From assembly GCF_022879575.1 (NCBI RefSeq), contig NZ_CP084260.1, positions 1,922,001-1,986,000 on the forward strand: 64,000 nucleotides of DNA, written 5' to 3'. Below, in pieces: positions 34,396 through 44,769 of this stretch. The stretch comes from Caballeronia sp. SL2Y3 (GTDB lineage: Bacteria; Pseudomonadota; Gammaproteobacteria; Burkholderiales; Burkholderiaceae). The notes beneath the pieces are model-generated. The model made no database searches. It saw nothing but the letters and a program-made list of their open reading frames with translations, and was not told the origin of the DNA. Positions within the stretch are counted from its first letter, which is position 1, and the number at the start of each line of letters is the position of its first letter. The translations under genes and the position numbers were made by a program.

Positions 34396-35766
34396 TTACT
34401 GCCCCGCCACCGTCATCCGCTCGATCAGCACCGAACCGATTGCCTTGGTGCCGCGCACGACCGTGTCCGCGCCCACGGCTTCGATATGGCGGAACATTTC
34501 CTGTAGCGTGCCCGCGACCGTGATTTCCTCCACGGCGTGCTGGATCTGCCCGTTCTCGACCCAGAAGCCCGACGCGCCGCGCGAATAGTCGCCTGTCACG
34601 TAGTTCACGCCCTGCCCCATCAGCTCGGTCAGCAGAAGGCCCGTGCCGAGCTTCTTCAGCATGGCTTCGAAGTCGTCGCCGGGCTGCGTGTGCGTGCTTT
34701 TCATCGAGAGATTGTGCGAGCCTCCCGCGTTGCCGGTCGTTTGCATGCCGAGCTTGCGCGCCGAATACGTCGAGAGGAAATAGCCCTGCACCACGCCGTC
34801 TTCCACGACGTTGCGCCGCTGCGTGCGTACGCCTTCTTCGTCGAACGGCGCGCTGCCCATGCCGCCGCGCACGTGCGGGTCCTCGACGATCTGAATATGC
34901 GGCGCGAACACCGGCTTGCCGAGACTGTCGACGAGAAACGTCGTCTTGCGATACAGCGCCCCGCCGCTCACGGCCTGCACGAACGCGCCGAGAATGCCCG
35001 CAGCGAGCGGCGCTTCGAACAGCACGCGGCACTTGCGCGTGTCGAGGCTGCGCGCGTTCAGTCGCGCGAGCGCGCGCTCGGCGGCGTAGCGGCCGACCGC
35101 TTCCGGATCGGCAAGCTCGGAGGCGTCGCGCTTCGACGTGTACCAGTCGTCGCGCTGCATGTCGCGGCCGCTCGCCGCGATCGGCGCGCATGCGATGTAG
35201 TGCCGCGAATACGGATAGCCCGCCATGAAACCGCGCGAAGTGGCGAGCACGAATTGCGAATGCTGCGCGGAGACGCTCGCGCCTTCCGAATTCGTGATGC
35301 GCTTGTCGACCGCAAATGCCGCAGCCTCGGCGCGGCGCGCGATGTCGGCGGCCTCTTCGGCGTCGATGTCCCACGGGTGATAGAGATCGAGGTCCTGCGG
35401 CGACTTCTCGAGCAGTTCTTCCTCGGCGAGCCCGGCGGCGCTGTCTTCCGCCGTGAATCGCGCGATGTTGTACGCCGCCGCGACCGTGTCGCGCAACGCC
35501 TCGCGCGTGAAGTCGGCGGTGCTCGCGTTGCCGCGCTTCTTGCCGATGAACACCGTGACGCCGACCATCTTGTCGCGGTTATGCTCGATCGTGTCCACTT
35601 CGCCGCGCCGCACGCTCACCGAGAGGCCGTCGCCTTCGGAGATTTCGGTGGCGGCATCGCTCGCGCCGAGTTCCTTCGCGTAGCGCAGGATGTCCGACGC
35701 GATCTCCTTCAACTCATCTTGCGTGTGCGGAAAAAAGCGTTGCCTGACGTCGATGTCTGCTGCCAT
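34396..35766 (-). CDS. pmbA: Metalloprotease PmbA/TldE
   Basis: The 456-residue protein matches PmbA (TldE), the partner of TldD: ATEISEGDGLSVSVRRGEVDTIEHNRD near residue 40, PDQDLDLYHPW-like centre, and TTGNAGGSHNLSMKSTHT near 355. TldD/TldE together cleave peptides and process modified peptides such as microcin B17 and CcdA. PmbA itself lacks the catalytic HExxxH, which resides in TldD. The ATG at 35766 is chosen since the upstream open frame is charged low-complexity and without relatives. Confidence 0.93.
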   Translation of the reverse strand: MAADIDVRQRFFPHTQDELKEIASDILRYAKELGASDAATEISEGDGLSVSVRRGEVDTIEHNRDKMVGVTVFIGKKRGNASTADFTREALRDTVAAAYNIARFTAEDSAAGLAEEELLEKSPQDLDLYHPWDIDAEEAADIARRAEAAAFAVDKRITNSEGASVSAQHSQFVLATSRGFMAGYPYSRHYIACAPIAASGRDMQRDDWYTSKRDASELADPEAVGRYAAERALARLNARSLDTRKCRVLFEAPLAAGILGAFVQAVSGGALYRKTTFLVDSLGKPVFAPHIQIVEDPHVRGGMGSAPFDEEGVRTQRRNVVEDGVVQGYFLSTYSARKLGMQTTGNAGGSHNLSMKSTHTQPGDDFEAMLKKLGTGLLLTELMGQGVNYVTGDYSRGASGFWVENGQIQHAVEEITVAGTLQEMFRHIEAVGADTVVRGTKAIGSVLIERMTVAGQ

Positions 35767-35958
35767 GTGTCGTTGCCTTCGGTTTTGTTGACCGCGCAAG
35801 CGCCCGTCGCGCTCCGTGTCATGAATGTCGCGCCTGTCGTCGCGCCCGTTGTTGCTCAAGACGCACGCCGACTCTCCACGCGATCATAGCAAGGACGGCG
35901 CGCGTTCACCCGTCGCAACCGCGTCGGCTCGCGCGCGAGCGCAAGCTACAATGTCGCC

Positions 35959-36573
35959 ATGAACCGTAAAACCCGCATTCAACCGATGGAAGCCGATCGC
36001 GACGACACGCCCGATCAGGCCTACGACCGCCCGAGCAAATCGCAACTGAAGCGCGAGATGCACGCGCTGCAAGAGCTCGGCGAAGCGCTCATCGCGCTGC
36101 CGAAAGACGCGCTCAAGCGCATGCCGATGAACGAAGATCTCGACAGCGCCGTGCGCGAAGCACGCCGCATCACGGATCACGAGGGCAAGCGCCGTCAGTT
36201 GCAGTATGTCGGGCGCGTAATGCGCTCGCTTTCGGACGAGGAAGTCGCCGCGCTGCGCACCGCGCTCGACACGCATCGCGGCGTGAACAAGGCGGAAACG
36301 GCGCGGCTGCACTGGATCGAACGCGCACGCGAACAGTTGCTCGCCGATGACGCCGCGCTCACCGACTTCATTCGCGAGCATCCGGGCGTCGATCCGCAGG
36401 AAGGCCGCACGCTCATTCGCAACGCGCGCAAGGAGCGCCAGCAGCAGAAGCCGCCGCGCTATTACCGCGAGCTGTTCCAGTGGATCAAGAACGCGGCGGG
36501 CGTGGAAGACGAGGAAGACGAAGACATCGACGAGAGCAACGAGGGCGACGAGGAAGGCAAAGATGAAGCCTGA
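35959..36573 (+). CDS. darP: Ribosome assembly factor DarP (YjgA, DUF615)
   Basis: The 204-residue protein matches the DUF615 family: [20 protein letters not shown] near residue 30, [21 protein letters not shown] near 51, and [14 protein letters not shown] near 76. DarP associates with the late 50S precursor and promotes peptidyl-transferase-centre maturation. The C-terminal tail is extremely acidic ([18 protein letters not shown]). The gene overlaps mog by 11 bases, so the two are co-translated. Confidence 0.94.
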   Translation: MNRKTRIQPMEADRDDTPDQAYDRPSKSQLKREMHALQELGEALIALPKDALKRMPMNEDLDSAVREARRITDHEGKRRQLQYVGRVMRSLSDEEVAALRTALDTHRGVNKAETARLHWIERAREQLLADDAALTDFIREHPGVDPQEGRTLIRNARKERQQQKPPRYYRELFQWIKNAAGVEDEEDEDIDESNEGDEEGKDEA

Positions 36574-37183
36574 GCGCAGTCATCCGGACGAGTTGATCGT
36601 CGGACTCGTGTCCATCAGCGATCGCGCGTCGCAAGGCGTGTATGAGGACAAGGGCTTGCCGTCGCTGCAAGCGTGGCTCGGCGGCGCGATGGCATCGCCC
36701 TGGCGCGCCGAAACGCGCTTGATTCAGGACGACGCGGCCACCATCTCCGCGACGCTGATCGAACTCGTCGATACGCTCGGCTGCGATCTCGTGCTGACCA
36801 CCGGCGGCACCGGCCCCGCGCGCCGCGACGTGACGCCGGAAGCCACGCTCGCCGTCGCCACGAAGCCGATGCCGGGCTTCGGCGAACAGATGCGCCAGAT
36901 CAGCCTGAACTTCGTGCCGACCGCCATTCTTTCGCGGCAAGTGGCAGTCATTCGCGAAACCGCCGACCACGCCGCGCTCATCATCAATCTGCCGGGCCAG
37001 CCGAAGTCGATTCGCGAGACGCTGGAAGGCGTGAAGGACGCGGACGGCAAGACGACCGTGCCCGGCATCTTCGCGGCGGTTCCGTATTGCATCGACCTGA
37101 TCGGCGGGCCGTATATCGACACGCTGCCGGAAGTCGTCGCCGCGTTCCGTCCCAAGAGCGCAATCCGGCCGCCGAAGGTTTAA
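36563..37183 (+). CDS. mog: Molybdopterin adenylyltransferase
   Basis: The 206-residue protein is a MoCF-fold enzyme: [21 protein letters not shown] near residue 11, the nucleotide-binding [20 protein letters not shown] near 75, and [18 protein letters not shown] near 140. Mog adenylates molybdopterin before MoeA inserts molybdenum. Its ATG lies inside the end of darP, with GAGGAAGG upstream as ribosome site. Its TAA stop shares TTAA with the stop of the convergent orn gene. Confidence 0.94.
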   Translation: MKPERSHPDELIVGLVSISDRASQGVYEDKGLPSLQAWLGGAMASPWRAETRLIQDDAATISATLIELVDTLGCDLVLTTGGTGPARRDVTPEATLAVATKPMPGFGEQMRQISLNFVPTAILSRQVAVIRETADHAALIINLPGQPKSIRETLEGVKDADGKTTVPGIFAAVPYCIDLIGGPYIDTLPEVVAAFRPKSAIRPPKV

Positions 37184-37800
37184 GACGCGCTGCTCGCCGC
37201 CGCCGGAATCAGGAAGTGCTCGCGGTAGTACTTCAGTTCGTCGATCGACTCGTGAATGTCGGCGAGCGCCGTGTGCATCGCGCGCTTCTGAAAGCCCTTA
37301 TAGATGGCCGGCTGCCAGCGGCGGCACAGTTCCTTGAGCGTGCTGACGTCCAGATTGCGGTAGTGGAAGAACGTCTCCAGTTCCGGCATCCAGCGCGCCA
37401 TGAAACGGCGGTCCTGGCAGATGGAGTTGCCGCACATCGGCGACTTGCCGGGCGGCACGTACTGGCCGAGAAACTCGCGAATCTGCCGCGTCGCTTCGGC
37501 TTCATCCACCGTGGACGCCTTCACGCGCTCGATCAGCCCCGAGCGGCCGTGCGTGTTGCGGTTCCACTCGTCCATGCGTTCGAGCGCTTCTTCCGTCTGG
37601 TGGATGGCGAGCACCGGACCTTCCACCATCTTGTCGAGCGTCGAGTTCGTCACGACCACGGCGATTTCGATGATGCGGTCGTTGTCCGGGTCGAGCCCGG
37701 TCATTTCCATGTCGAGCCAGATGAGATTCATGTCGCTGCGCGCGAGTGCGGATTCGGCGGCGAGGTCGGCGCTTGCGGGACGGTCGGAAGAGTCAGTCAT
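37180..37800 (-). CDS. orn: Oligoribonuclease
   Basis: The 206-residue protein is a DEDDh exonuclease: [20 protein letters not shown] near residue 28 (first Asp-x-Glu), [17 protein letters not shown] near 123, and the closing [20 protein letters not shown] near 172 with His and Asp. Orn degrades 2-5 nt RNAs, and pGpG from c-di-GMP breakdown, to mononucleotides. The start at 37800 gives a 23-residue N-terminal extension before the core; an internal ATG at 37731 is possible. Confidence 0.95.
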   Translation of the reverse strand: MTDSSDRPASADLAAESALARSDMNLIWLDMEMTGLDPDNDRIIEIAVVVTNSTLDKMVEGPVLAIHQTEEALERMDEWNRNTHGRSGLIERVKASTVDEAEATRQIREFLGQYVPPGKSPMCGNSICQDRRFMARWMPELETFFHYRNLDVSTLKELCRRWQPAIYKGFQKRAMHTALADIHESIDELKYYREHFLIPAAASSAS

Positions 37801-37929
37801 GGATGCTGCCTGAGAAGAGAATGAGGCGCGGGCCGAAGGCATCTCGGAAGCCACCGCGATGGCATGATGTGACAACGGCGACACGGCCAAGAACCTATAA
37901 TTCTCGCATAGTTCAATCGGAATGCCCGG

Positions 37930-39198
37930 ATGACCCACCTCTCGCTCGCCTTCTCGACCCTCTTCGTCGTGGCGCTCGCCGCGATGGTCTCGACCAAGCT
38001 CTGGCTCGCGTCGCGCCAGATTCGCCACGTCGCCGCGCACCGCAACGGCGTGCCGCCGCAGTTCACCGGCACCATCCCGCTCGCGGCGCATCAGCGGGCA
38101 GCGGATTACACGATCGAGCGCACGCGCCTCACGATGATCGAAGTCGTGACGAGCGCCGTCGTGCTGGTCGCGCTGACGCTGCTCGGCGGCGTGCAGGCGC
38201 TCGATACCGCCATCTCCGGCTGGCTCGGGCGCGGCTATCTCGGGCAGATCGCGCTGGTGGCTTCGGTCGTCGCGATCACGAGCCTCATCGACCTGCCGTT
38301 CGACTACATCCGCCACTTCGTCGTGGAAGAGAAGTTCGGCTTCAACCGCATGTCGAAGAAGCTCTTCTTCGTCGATCTGGTGAAGGGCACGGTGCTCGGC
38401 GTCGTGATTGGCGCGCCGCTGCTCCTGCTCACGCTGTGGCTCATGGATCGCGCCGGTGCTTACTGGTGGCTGTGGACGTGGATGGTCTGGGTCGCGTTCC
38501 AGTTGCTCGCCATGATCATCTACCCGACGTTCATCGCGCCGCTCTTCAACAAGTTCGAGCCGCTGAAAGACGAGGCGCTGCGCGCGCGCATCGAAAACCT
38601 GATGTCGCGCACGGGCTTTGCCGCCAAGGGCCTTTTCGTGATGGACGGCAGCCGCCGGTCGGCGCACGGCAACGCGTACTTCACGGGCTTCGGCGCGGCC
38701 AAGCGCATTGTGTTCTTCGACACCCTGCTCGCGCGGCTGTCCGGCAGCGAGATCGAAGCGGTGCTCGCGCACGAACTCGGCCACTTCAAGCGCCGTCACG
38801 TGCTCAAGCTGATGATCGTGATGTTCGGCATCAGCCTCGCGATGCTCGCGCTGCTCGGCTGGCTCGTGCAGACGGTCTGGTTCTACGAAGGCCTCGGCGT
38901 GCGGCCGTCGCTCATCGGCGGCAACAACGGGCTCGCGCTCGTGCTGTTCATGCTCGTGCTGCCCGTGTTCATGTTCTTCGTGACGCCGCTCGGCAGCCTG
39001 ACATCGCGCAAGAACGAGTTCGAAGCCGACGCTTTCGCCGCGAGCCAGACCGACCCGAAGGACCTCGTCAACGCGCTCGTGAAGCTGTACGAGGACAACG
39101 CGTCCACGTTGACGCCCGATCCGATCTACACCGCGTTCTATTATTCGCATCCACCCGCCTCGCAGCGCATCGACCGTCTGATGCAACACGCCGCATGA
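37930..39198 (+). CDS. M48-family membrane metallopeptidase (Ste24-like)
   Basis: The 422-residue protein has several membrane helices and the zinc motif HELGH ([12 protein letters not shown] near residue 280). The downstream glutamate lies in [12 protein letters not shown] near 360. This is the CAAX-protease-1/Ste24-like M48 architecture, an inner-membrane protease. It begins [20 protein letters not shown]. The TGA overlaps the rsgA ATG, so it heads an M48-rsgA-DUF2007 operon. The bacterial substrate is unknown. Confidence 0.92.
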   Translation: MTHLSLAFSTLFVVALAAMVSTKLWLASRQIRHVAAHRNGVPPQFTGTIPLAAHQRAADYTIERTRLTMIEVVTSAVVLVALTLLGGVQALDTAISGWLGRGYLGQIALVASVVAITSLIDLPFDYIRHFVVEEKFGFNRMSKKLFFVDLVKGTVLGVVIGAPLLLLTLWLMDRAGAYWWLWTWMVWVAFQLLAMIIYPTFIAPLFNKFEPLKDEALRARIENLMSRTGFAAKGLFVMDGSRRSAHGNAYFTGFGAAKRIVFFDTLLARLSGSEIEAVLAHELGHFKRRHVLKLMIVMFGISLAMLALLGWLVQTVWFYEGLGVRPSLIGGNNGLALVLFMLVLPVFMFFVTPLGSLTSRKNEFEADAFAASQTDPKDLVNALVKLYEDNASTLTPDPIYTAFYYSHPPASQRIDRLMQHAA

Positions 39199-40130
39199 CG
39201 ACGCGCGCCACGCGCAAGACCGGCGCGTCGTCCGCCGCGCGCCTGCGCGGCACGGTGATCGCCGCGCACGGCCGGCACTATCTCGTGATGCCGGACGACG
39301 GCGGCGCGATGCTTCAATGCTTCCCGCGCGGCAAAAAGAGCGACGTCGCGGTCGGCGATCATGTGATGTACGAACAGTCGTCGGCGGATCAGGGAGTGAT
39401 CGTCGAGATCGACGAGCGGCGCAATTTGCTCTACCGCTCCGACCAGTTCAAGTCGAAGCTCTTCGCGGCGAATCTCGATCAATTGCTGATCGTGCTCGCC
39501 ACCGAGCCGCATTTCAGCGAAGACCTGCTCGGGCGCGCGCTCATCGCAGCCGAAGCGCACGAACTCGACGCGCTCATCGTGCTCAACAAGACCGACGTGA
39601 CGGACGCGCTGCCGCTCGCGCGAGAACGCCTCGCGCCGTATCGCGAGCTCGGCTACACGGTGATCGAATTATCGGCGAAGGCGCGTCCGGGCGAAGTGCA
39701 TCCGCAACTGGATGCGCATCTGCACAACCGCGCGACGATCCTGCTCGGGCAATCCGGCATGGGCAAGTCGACGCTCGTGAATCTGCTCGTGCCCGATGCG
39801 GACGCCGCCACGCGCGAGATCTCGTCGGCGCTCAACAGCGGCCGTCACACGACCACGTTCACGCGCCTCTACACGTTGCCCGGGGGCGGCTCGCTGATCG
39901 ATTCGCCCGGCTTTCAGGAGTTCGGCCTGCATCACCTGTCGGAAGGCCAGCTGGAACGCGCATTCGCCGACTTCCGCCCGTATCTGGGCCACTGCCGCTT
40001 CTACAACTGCCATCATCTGCAAGAGCCGGGGTGCGCGGTGCTCGAAGCGGTCGAAGCCGGCAAGATCAGGCCGGAGCGGCATGCGCTCTACGCGCAACTC
40101 GTCCACGAAGCCAGCCAGATCGTGCGATGA
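39195..40130 (+). CDS. rsgA: Ribosome small-subunit biogenesis GTPase RsgA
   Basis: The 311-residue protein has an N-terminal OB fold and a circularly permuted GTPase: the G4 motif LNKTD (near residue 133) precedes G1 GQSGMGKST (near 190) and G3 DSPGF (near 237). The C-terminal zinc site [14 protein letters not shown] is intact. RsgA is a late 30S maturation factor. The ATG overlaps the preceding stop (ATGA), and its TGA overlaps the next ATG in the same way. Confidence 0.95.
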   Translation: MTTRATRKTGASSAARLRGTVIAAHGRHYLVMPDDGGAMLQCFPRGKKSDVAVGDHVMYEQSSADQGVIVEIDERRNLLYRSDQFKSKLFAANLDQLLIVLATEPHFSEDLLGRALIAAEAHELDALIVLNKTDVTDALPLARERLAPYRELGYTVIELSAKARPGEVHPQLDAHLHNRATILLGQSGMGKSTLVNLLVPDADAATREISSALNSGRHTTTFTRLYTLPGGGSLIDSPGFQEFGLHHLSEGQLERAFADFRPYLGHCRFYNCHHLQEPGCAVLEAVEAGKIRPERHALYAQLVHEASQIVR

Positions 40131-40450
40131 AACGGCTCACCTGGGCGCCCAACCTGATCACGGCGCAACATTGGGTGAACGTGCTGGCGACAGCGGGCGT
40201 GCCGTGCGAGCTGCACAACCGCTATCTCAACGGTGCGTTAGGCGAGATTCCGGCGGATCAGTGCGCACCTGAGATCTGGATCGTCGACGATCGCGACGAA
40301 GCGTTGGCGCGCCGTCTGCTGGACCGCGCGCAAAAAGGGCCGGACGCGAACGCCCGGCCCTGGTTCTGCAAGCATTGCGGCGAACGGCTGGAGCCGCAGT
40401 TCACCGTGTGCTGGCAATGTCAGACGGAGCGCGATCCGCTCGACGGCTGA
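40127..40450 (+). CDS. DUF2007-type small protein with a zinc ribbon
   Basis: The 107-residue protein has an N-terminal segment like the DUF2007 signal-transduction family ([20 protein letters not shown], then [20 protein letters not shown]). A C-terminal zinc ribbon follows ([20 protein letters not shown], two CxxC pairs). It is translationally coupled to rsgA through an ATGA. Function is not established; the ribbon suggests contact with nucleic acid or protein. Confidence 0.85.
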   Translation: MKRLTWAPNLITAQHWVNVLATAGVPCELHNRYLNGALGEIPADQCAPEIWIVDDRDEALARRLLDRAQKGPDANARPWFCKHCGERLEPQFTVCWQCQTERDPLDG

Positions 40451-40453
40451 CGC

Positions 40454-41392
40454 TCAGGCTAGCCACACCGCGATGGTAAGCATCAGCAAGAGCAGCATCC
40501 ACAAGATGACGGCGCGCCACACGAGCCCGACCGCGGATTGCAGCGTGCGCGGCGTGCAATCGTCGCCGACGGGAAGCGGACTCGCATCGCCGACAGCGAG
40601 CGCTTCCACGCTCAACGGTTCGGCGAGCGGCCCCGCGAGACGCGCGCCCAACGCGCCGCTGCCTGCGGCCAGCAGCACGCCGTCGTTCGAGTCCGGCCAT
40701 TGCCGCGCGTGATTGCGCCATGCGTAGATCGCGTCCTCGAAGTTGCCGACGATCGCGAAGCCCATTGCGGTCAGGCGCGTCGGAATCCAGTCGATCACGA
40801 AGAACGCCCGCTGCGCGAACGACGAGAACTCCGCGGTGCGCTCGGGGCTCGGCATCGCCCACGCACGCGCCAGATATTCGGCGATGCGATAGAACACCGC
40901 GCCCGCCGGACCGATCGGAATAAGGAACCAGAAGAACACGCCGAACACGTGCCGGTGCGACGCGACCACCGCGTGAACCAGCGTGTGCCGCACGATTTCG
41001 CTCACGGGCATGTCGACGGTATCCAGCCCGGTCCATTCGGTCAGCACTTCGCGCGCGCGTGGCACGTCGTCGTTATTGAGCGCGAGATGGATGTCGGTGA
41101 AATAGTGGCTGAACTGGCGAAAGCCGAGCGTGAAGTACACGATCACCACGTTCCACAAGAACGCCAGAACGAAGTTGATGCGATACAGCACGTAATAGAC
41201 GAGGCCGACCGCGAGCGTCCACGGCAATACCACCAGCAGCCACGCGACGACGCCGTGCTTGGGCTTGCCGGCATCGAAGCCGTGCGCGGTGGATTCCGCA
41301 TGATACTGAAGCAACGACGAAACAGGATTGTGCGGCGACAGGGCACGCACTTGCTCGATGATGAGAGCCAGCAATACGGAGAAAAAAGTCAT
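40454..41392 (-). CDS. CobD/CbiB-like membrane protein
   Basis: The 312-residue protein starts MTFFSVLLALIIEQVRALSP and has several hydrophobic segments, with HYFTDIHLALNNDDVPRARE near residue 97 and DTVDMPVSEIVRHTLVHAVV near 127. These resemble the CobD/CbiB family. In cobalamin synthesis CbiB joins aminopropanol to cobyrinate; stand-alone relatives in betaproteobacteria may have another role (AmpE-like proteins belong to the same superfamily). No other cobalamin genes are in this window, so I assign no symbol. Confidence 0.8.
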   Translation of the reverse strand: MTFFSVLLALIIEQVRALSPHNPVSSLLQYHAESTAHGFDAGKPKHGVVAWLLVVLPWTLAVGLVYYVLYRINFVLAFLWNVVIVYFTLGFRQFSHYFTDIHLALNNDDVPRAREVLTEWTGLDTVDMPVSEIVRHTLVHAVVASHRHVFGVFFWFLIPIGPAGAVFYRIAEYLARAWAMPSPERTAEFSSFAQRAFFVIDWIPTRLTAMGFAIVGNFEDAIYAWRNHARQWPDSNDGVLLAAGSGALGARLAGPLAEPLSVEALAVGDASPLPVGDDCTPRTLQSAVGLVWRAVILWMLLLLMLTIAVWLA

Positions 41393-41493
41393 GCGAAGCG
41401 CCGAAACAGTCGGTTGATTCGAGTTTCGCGTAACGATAGCACAGCGCCTTGCGCGTTTTGTACGATCGGTCGCTGCGCGCGTTGCGAGCGTGG

Positions 41494-42198
41494 CTAACGT
41501 GCAGCGAGGAAGCGATAAAAATTGCGCAGCATGCCCGCCGTCGCGCCCCAGATGAAGTACGGCGCCTTGCCTTCGCTCGGCGTGTACGGCATGGCGAAGA
41601 ACCGACGTTCGCCGCCTTCCCAGCGGAACACGCGCACTTCGTGGTTCGCCGGATTCATGAGCCACGCGAGCGGCACTTCGAAGATATCGGCGACTTCGCT
41701 CGTGTCGGCCTTCAACGTGAACGGCGGATAGACGAGCGCAACGACCGGCGTCACGCGAAAGCCGGTGCCGGTCAGATAGTCGGGCATCGCGCCGATGACT
41801 TCGCAATGCTCCGCGCCAAGGCCGACTTCCTCGCGCGCCTCGCGTAGCGCGGTGGCGGCGGCATCGGCGTCTTCGGGTTCGCGGCGTCCGCCGGGGAAGC
41901 TGATCTGGCCGGCATGGTCGGAGAGATGATCGGCGCGCTGAGTCAACAGCACCGTGAGCCCGCCCTCGCGCACGACGAGCGGCACGAGCACCGATGCGAC
42001 GCGCGGATCGCCGCCGATCGCCTTGATGCGCTGCTCGGGCGGCTCCTGCGTCCACTCCAGTTCTTTCGTGAAGCGTTCGCGCAGTCCGTCGGGCGTCAGG
42101 CGCTCCGGCGGAATGGACGGCATGGCTTCGCCCGTCGAGACGACGGGCATCTGTTCGGGTTCGAGAATGCGCGGAGTCGATGTCTTGCCAGTGGACAC
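41494..42198 (-). CDS. Nudix hydrolase, CoA pyrophosphatase type
   Basis: The 234-residue protein has the Nudix box GRREPEDADAAATALREARE-EVGL near residue 103, followed by a CoA-specific layout (LLTQRADHLSDHAGQISFPG immediately before). This matches the NudL/YeaB CoA pyrophosphatases, which split CoA and derivatives into phosphopantetheine and 3',5'-ADP. The first 20-50 residues are Pro/Glu-rich and may be disordered. Confidence 0.9.
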   Translation of the reverse strand: MSTGKTSTPRILEPEQMPVVSTGEAMPSIPPERLTPDGLRERFTKELEWTQEPPEQRIKAIGGDPRVASVLVPLVVREGGLTVLLTQRADHLSDHAGQISFPGGRREPEDADAAATALREAREEVGLGAEHCEVIGAMPDYLTGTGFRVTPVVALVYPPFTLKADTSEVADIFEVPLAWLMNPANHEVRVFRWEGGERRFFAMPYTPSEGKAPYFIWGATAGMLRNFYRFLAAR

Positions 42199-42242
42199 GG
42201 TCGCAAGCCTGAATGGGGAAGATACGATTTGAACACAAAAGA

Positions 42243-42269
42243 AAAAAGCACCCGCGAGGGGTGCTTTTT
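42243..42269 (-). terminator. Intrinsic terminator of the rpsP-rimM-trmD-rplS operon
   Basis: AAAAAGCACCC and GGGTGCTTTTT pair over 11 base pairs around a five-base loop. On the minus strand the stem continues into TTCTTTTG. It lies about 25 bases beyond the rplS stop. Confidence 0.88.
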
Positions 42270-42294
42270 CCGGTGCGACTGCGCTGCTGAGAAC

Positions 42295-42684
42295 TTACTC
42301 GGCGGCGGTAGCGGCACGGTCCTTCGAGACCAGCTTTTCCTTGATTCGAGCCGACTTGCCCGAACGCTCGCGCAGGTAGTACAGCTTCGCGCGACGAACG
42401 TCACCGCGACGCTTCACGACGATGCTCGCGAGCAGCGGCGAGTAGGTCTGGAACGTACGCTCGACGCCTTCGCCCGACGAAATCTTGCGGACGATGAAGT
42501 TCGAGTTCAGGCCACGATTGCGCTTTGCGATCACGACGCCTTCGTAAGCCTGCACGCGCTTGCGCGTACCTTCGACGACGTTCACGTTGACGACGACCGT
42601 GTCGCCCGGACCGAAGTCGGGGATGGCCTTCTCGCCCAGCACGCGTGCGATCTCTTCCTTCTCGAGTTGTTCAATCAGATTCAT
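42295..42684 (-). CDS. rplS: 50S ribosomal protein L19
   Basis: The 129-residue protein is L19: [20 protein letters not shown] near residue 24, [20 protein letters not shown] near 45, and [15 protein letters not shown] near 73. It is the last gene of the rpsP operon. AAGGAG precedes the ATG with good spacing. Between trmD and rplS is a G+C-rich hairpin (42768-42789). Confidence 0.98.
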   Translation of the reverse strand: MNLIEQLEKEEIARVLGEKAIPDFGPGDTVVVNVNVVEGTRKRVQAYEGVVIAKRNRGLNSNFIVRKISSGEGVERTFQTYSPLLASIVVKRRGDVRRAKLYYLRERSGKSARIKEKLVSKDRAATAAE

Positions 42685-42767
42685 TACTGACTCCTTGTGC
42701 CATCTTGCCGGAGTTGTGTGCCTCGACTTCTGGTAATGAGGCCCCGGTAGAGGATGGGTTCACTTCC

Positions 42768-42789
42768 GGCGCCGATGTTGGTCGGCGCC
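42768..42789 (-). other. Hairpin between trmD and rplS
   Basis: GGCGCCGA and TCGGCGCC form a perfect eight-base-pair stem with a six-base loop in the 133-base trmD-rplS spacer. No T run follows, so it is not a usual terminator. It may stabilise or process the rplS part of the mRNA, giving different levels of TrmD and L19. Confidence 0.45.
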
Positions 42790-42817
42790 CCCTTTTGTCC
42801 CGCTCGTCGCCCGAAGC

Positions 42818-43588
42818 TTATTGCGGCTTCGACGCGTCCTTCGCGAGACTTGCGAGCCACGCCTCGTCGGCACCGCTCAGCAACTTGCTTTTGCGCGCCC
42901 GCTCGATCAGATCGGGCCGCTTGATGAACGTATTGCGTAATGCTTCGCGCCTGCGCCAGGCGTCGATTTCCTTGTGGTGGCCGCCGAGCAGCACATCCGG
43001 CACGCGCACGCCTTCGTATTCCTCCGGGCGCGTGTAGTGCGGACAGTCGAGCAATACGTCGACGAAACTGTCCTGCACCGCCGATTGCGCGTCGTTCAGC
43101 ACGCCGGGCAAGTGGCGCACGACGGCATCCATCAGCGCCATGGCGGGCAATTCGCCGCCCGAGAGCACGAAGTCGCCGAGGCTCACTTCCTCGTCCACCA
43201 CGCGATCGATCAAACGCTGGTCGATTGCTTCGTACCGGCCACACAACAGCACGAGGCCGGGTTCCTGCGAGAAACGCATCACGCGATCATGGTCGAGCTT
43301 CGCGCCTTGCGGCGACATCATCACGACGCGCGTGTTCTCGATGCCTTGCTCGCGCTGCGCTGTCCTGGCCGCAGCGATCGCGTCTTCCAGCGGGCGCGCC
43401 AGCATGACCATGCCGGGGCCGCCGCCGTAAGGACGGTCGTCGATGGTGCGGTAGTTGTCCGTGGTGAAATCGCGCGGATTCCACGTGCGCAGACCGAACC
43501 GCCCCTGCTTCACCGCCCGGCTGGTGATGCCCCAGTCGGTCAGCGCGCGAAACATCTCTGGAAAGAGCGTCACGACATCGAACTGCAT
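42818..43588 (-). CDS. trmD: tRNA (guanine-N1-)-methyltransferase
   Basis: The 256-residue protein is Trm[21 protein letters not shown] at the N-terminus, [20 protein letters not shown] near residue 51, and [15 protein letters not shown] near 113. It forms the knotted SPOUT fold and makes m1G37 in tRNAs reading CNN/GGN codons, with SAM as donor, preventing +1 frameshifts. It is the third gene of the rpsP operon, 28 bases after rimM. Confidence 0.97.
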   Translation of the reverse strand: MQFDVVTLFPEMFRALTDWGITSRAVKQGRFGLRTWNPRDFTTDNYRTIDDRPYGGGPGMVMLARPLEDAIAAARTAQREQGIENTRVVMMSPQGAKLDHDRVMRFSQEPGLVLLCGRYEAIDQRLIDRVVDEEVSLGDFVLSGGELPAMALMDAVVRHLPGVLNDAQSAVQDSFVDVLLDCPHYTRPEEYEGVRVPDVLLGGHHKEIDAWRRREALRNTFIKRPDLIERARKSKLLSGADEAWLASLAKDASKPQ

Positions 43589-43616
43589 CGCCCTCTCCGT
43601 GTTCTGCCGATGGCTT

Positions 43617-44348
43617 TCAATAATCGGCGTCCCAGTCGACGACGATACGCTTCGCCGCCCGATCCACCGTCTTCACGTACACGCCGACGAACGGAATGAG
43701 CCGCTCGCCGGTGACGGGCTCGCCATCCTTGTTCGTGGCCGGGTACTCGACCCGCAGGATGGAGTGCGCGCCGTTGTCGATCATGTCGGCGACGCGGCCA
43801 AGCGCCACGCCCGCTTCGTTTTCGACATCGAGGCCGATCAGATCGACCCAGTAGAACTCGTCTTCGTCTTCGAGCTTCGGAAAGTCGCTGCGCGCGATAT
43901 GCACCGCGTAGCCTTTCAGCGTCAGCGCGGCGTCGCGGTCATCGCAACCCGCCAGACTCGCGACGATCGAATCTCCGTGCACCTTCGACTGCAAACGGCG
44001 CGCGGACTTGCGGTCGCGATTCTTGACGAGCCACCAACGCTTCGCCGTAAGCAGCGCGTCGCCGCCCGACTTGCCGTGCGCATGCGGCATGACCTTGACC
44101 CAGCCCTTCAGGCCGTAGGCATCCACGATAAAGCCGACTTCGACTGCATCTTCCGGCAGATGCTCCGCCGGCTCGATGACCTCGACGCCGCCTTCCGTCT
44201 TGCCTGCGTCCGAAACGCCGGCCGCCACGCGGCGCGCGCCCGGCTTGCGGACGAACGCGCCGAACGTGGCGGCACCTTCCTGTTGCCCCGGCTTCGGTTG
44301 ACTGACGGAACCGGACTCGTGGCCGTTTTGGGGATCACGCGCGGGCAT
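43617..44348 (-). CDS. rimM: 16S rRNA processing protein RimM
   Basis: The RimM fold starts at about residue 69 ([20 protein letters not shown]) and the PRC-barrel follows ([19 protein letters not shown] near 163). RimM binds S19 and assists 30S head maturation. The 243-residue protein is longer than the usual 170-180 because of a charged, probably disordered N-terminal extension ([20 protein letters not shown] onwards). No alternative ATG lies close to the RimM domain, so I retain the extension. It is the second gene of the operon. Confidence 0.94.
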   Translation of the reverse strand: MPARDPQNGHESGSVSQPKPGQQEGAATFGAFVRKPGARRVAAGVSDAGKTEGGVEVIEPAEHLPEDAVEVGFIVDAYGLKGWVKVMPHAHGKSGGDALLTAKRWWLVKNRDRKSARRLQSKVHGDSIVASLAGCDDRDAALTLKGYAVHIARSDFPKLEDEDEFYWVDLIGLDVENEAGVALGRVADMIDNGAHSILRVEYPATNKDGEPVTGERLIPFVGVYVKTVDRAAKRIVVDWDADY

Positions 44349-44440
44349 CAGCGAACCTTTGGGCAAATATGTGCGACTCGGGCGACCGGTTACGCTTGAA
44401 AGCGTGACGCGTCGCCCCAATCGAAAAGCAGCGAGACAGC

Positions 44441-44695
44441 TTAAGCAGCCGGCTGAGCTTGCTTCGACTGCTTGACCAGACGCTCGACGGTCGGCGACAG
44501 TTGCGCGCCGACGCCTTGCCAGTAGGTCAGGCGGTCTTGAGCGATACGCAGCGATTCGCCCTTCGTGGCGACCGGGTTGTAGAAACCCACGCGCTCGATG
44601 AAGCGGCCGTCACGGCGGCTACGCGAATCGGTTGCGACGATGTTGTAGAACGGGCGCTTCTTCGAGCCGCCACGAGCCAAGCGGATGATGACCAT
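44441..44695 (-). CDS. rpsP: 30S ribosomal protein S16
   Basis: The 84-residue protein is S16: [20 protein letters not shown] at the N-terminus, [15 protein letters not shown] near residue 28. It is the first gene of rpsP-rimM-trmD-rplS and lies directly downstream of a strong sigma-70 promoter (44741-44769). Confidence 0.98.
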   Translation of the reverse strand: MVIIRLARGGSKKRPFYNIVATDSRSRRDGRFIERVGFYNPVATKGESLRIAQDRLTYWQGVGAQLSPTVERLVKQSKQAQPAA

Positions 44696-44740
44696 GCTGA
44701 AATCCTTGAAAACCGGGGTTCGGAACTACCAGAACACGCG

Positions 44741-44769
44741 ATTATAACGGGAATCCGAAGCCCTAACAA
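44741..44769 (-). promoter_or_regulatory. Sigma-70 promoter of the rpsP operon
   Basis: On the minus strand TTGTTA (44769-44764) and a perfect TATAAT (44746-44741) are separated by 17 bases. The predicted start is near 44734, about 40 bases before the rpsP ATG. Confidence 0.85.
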
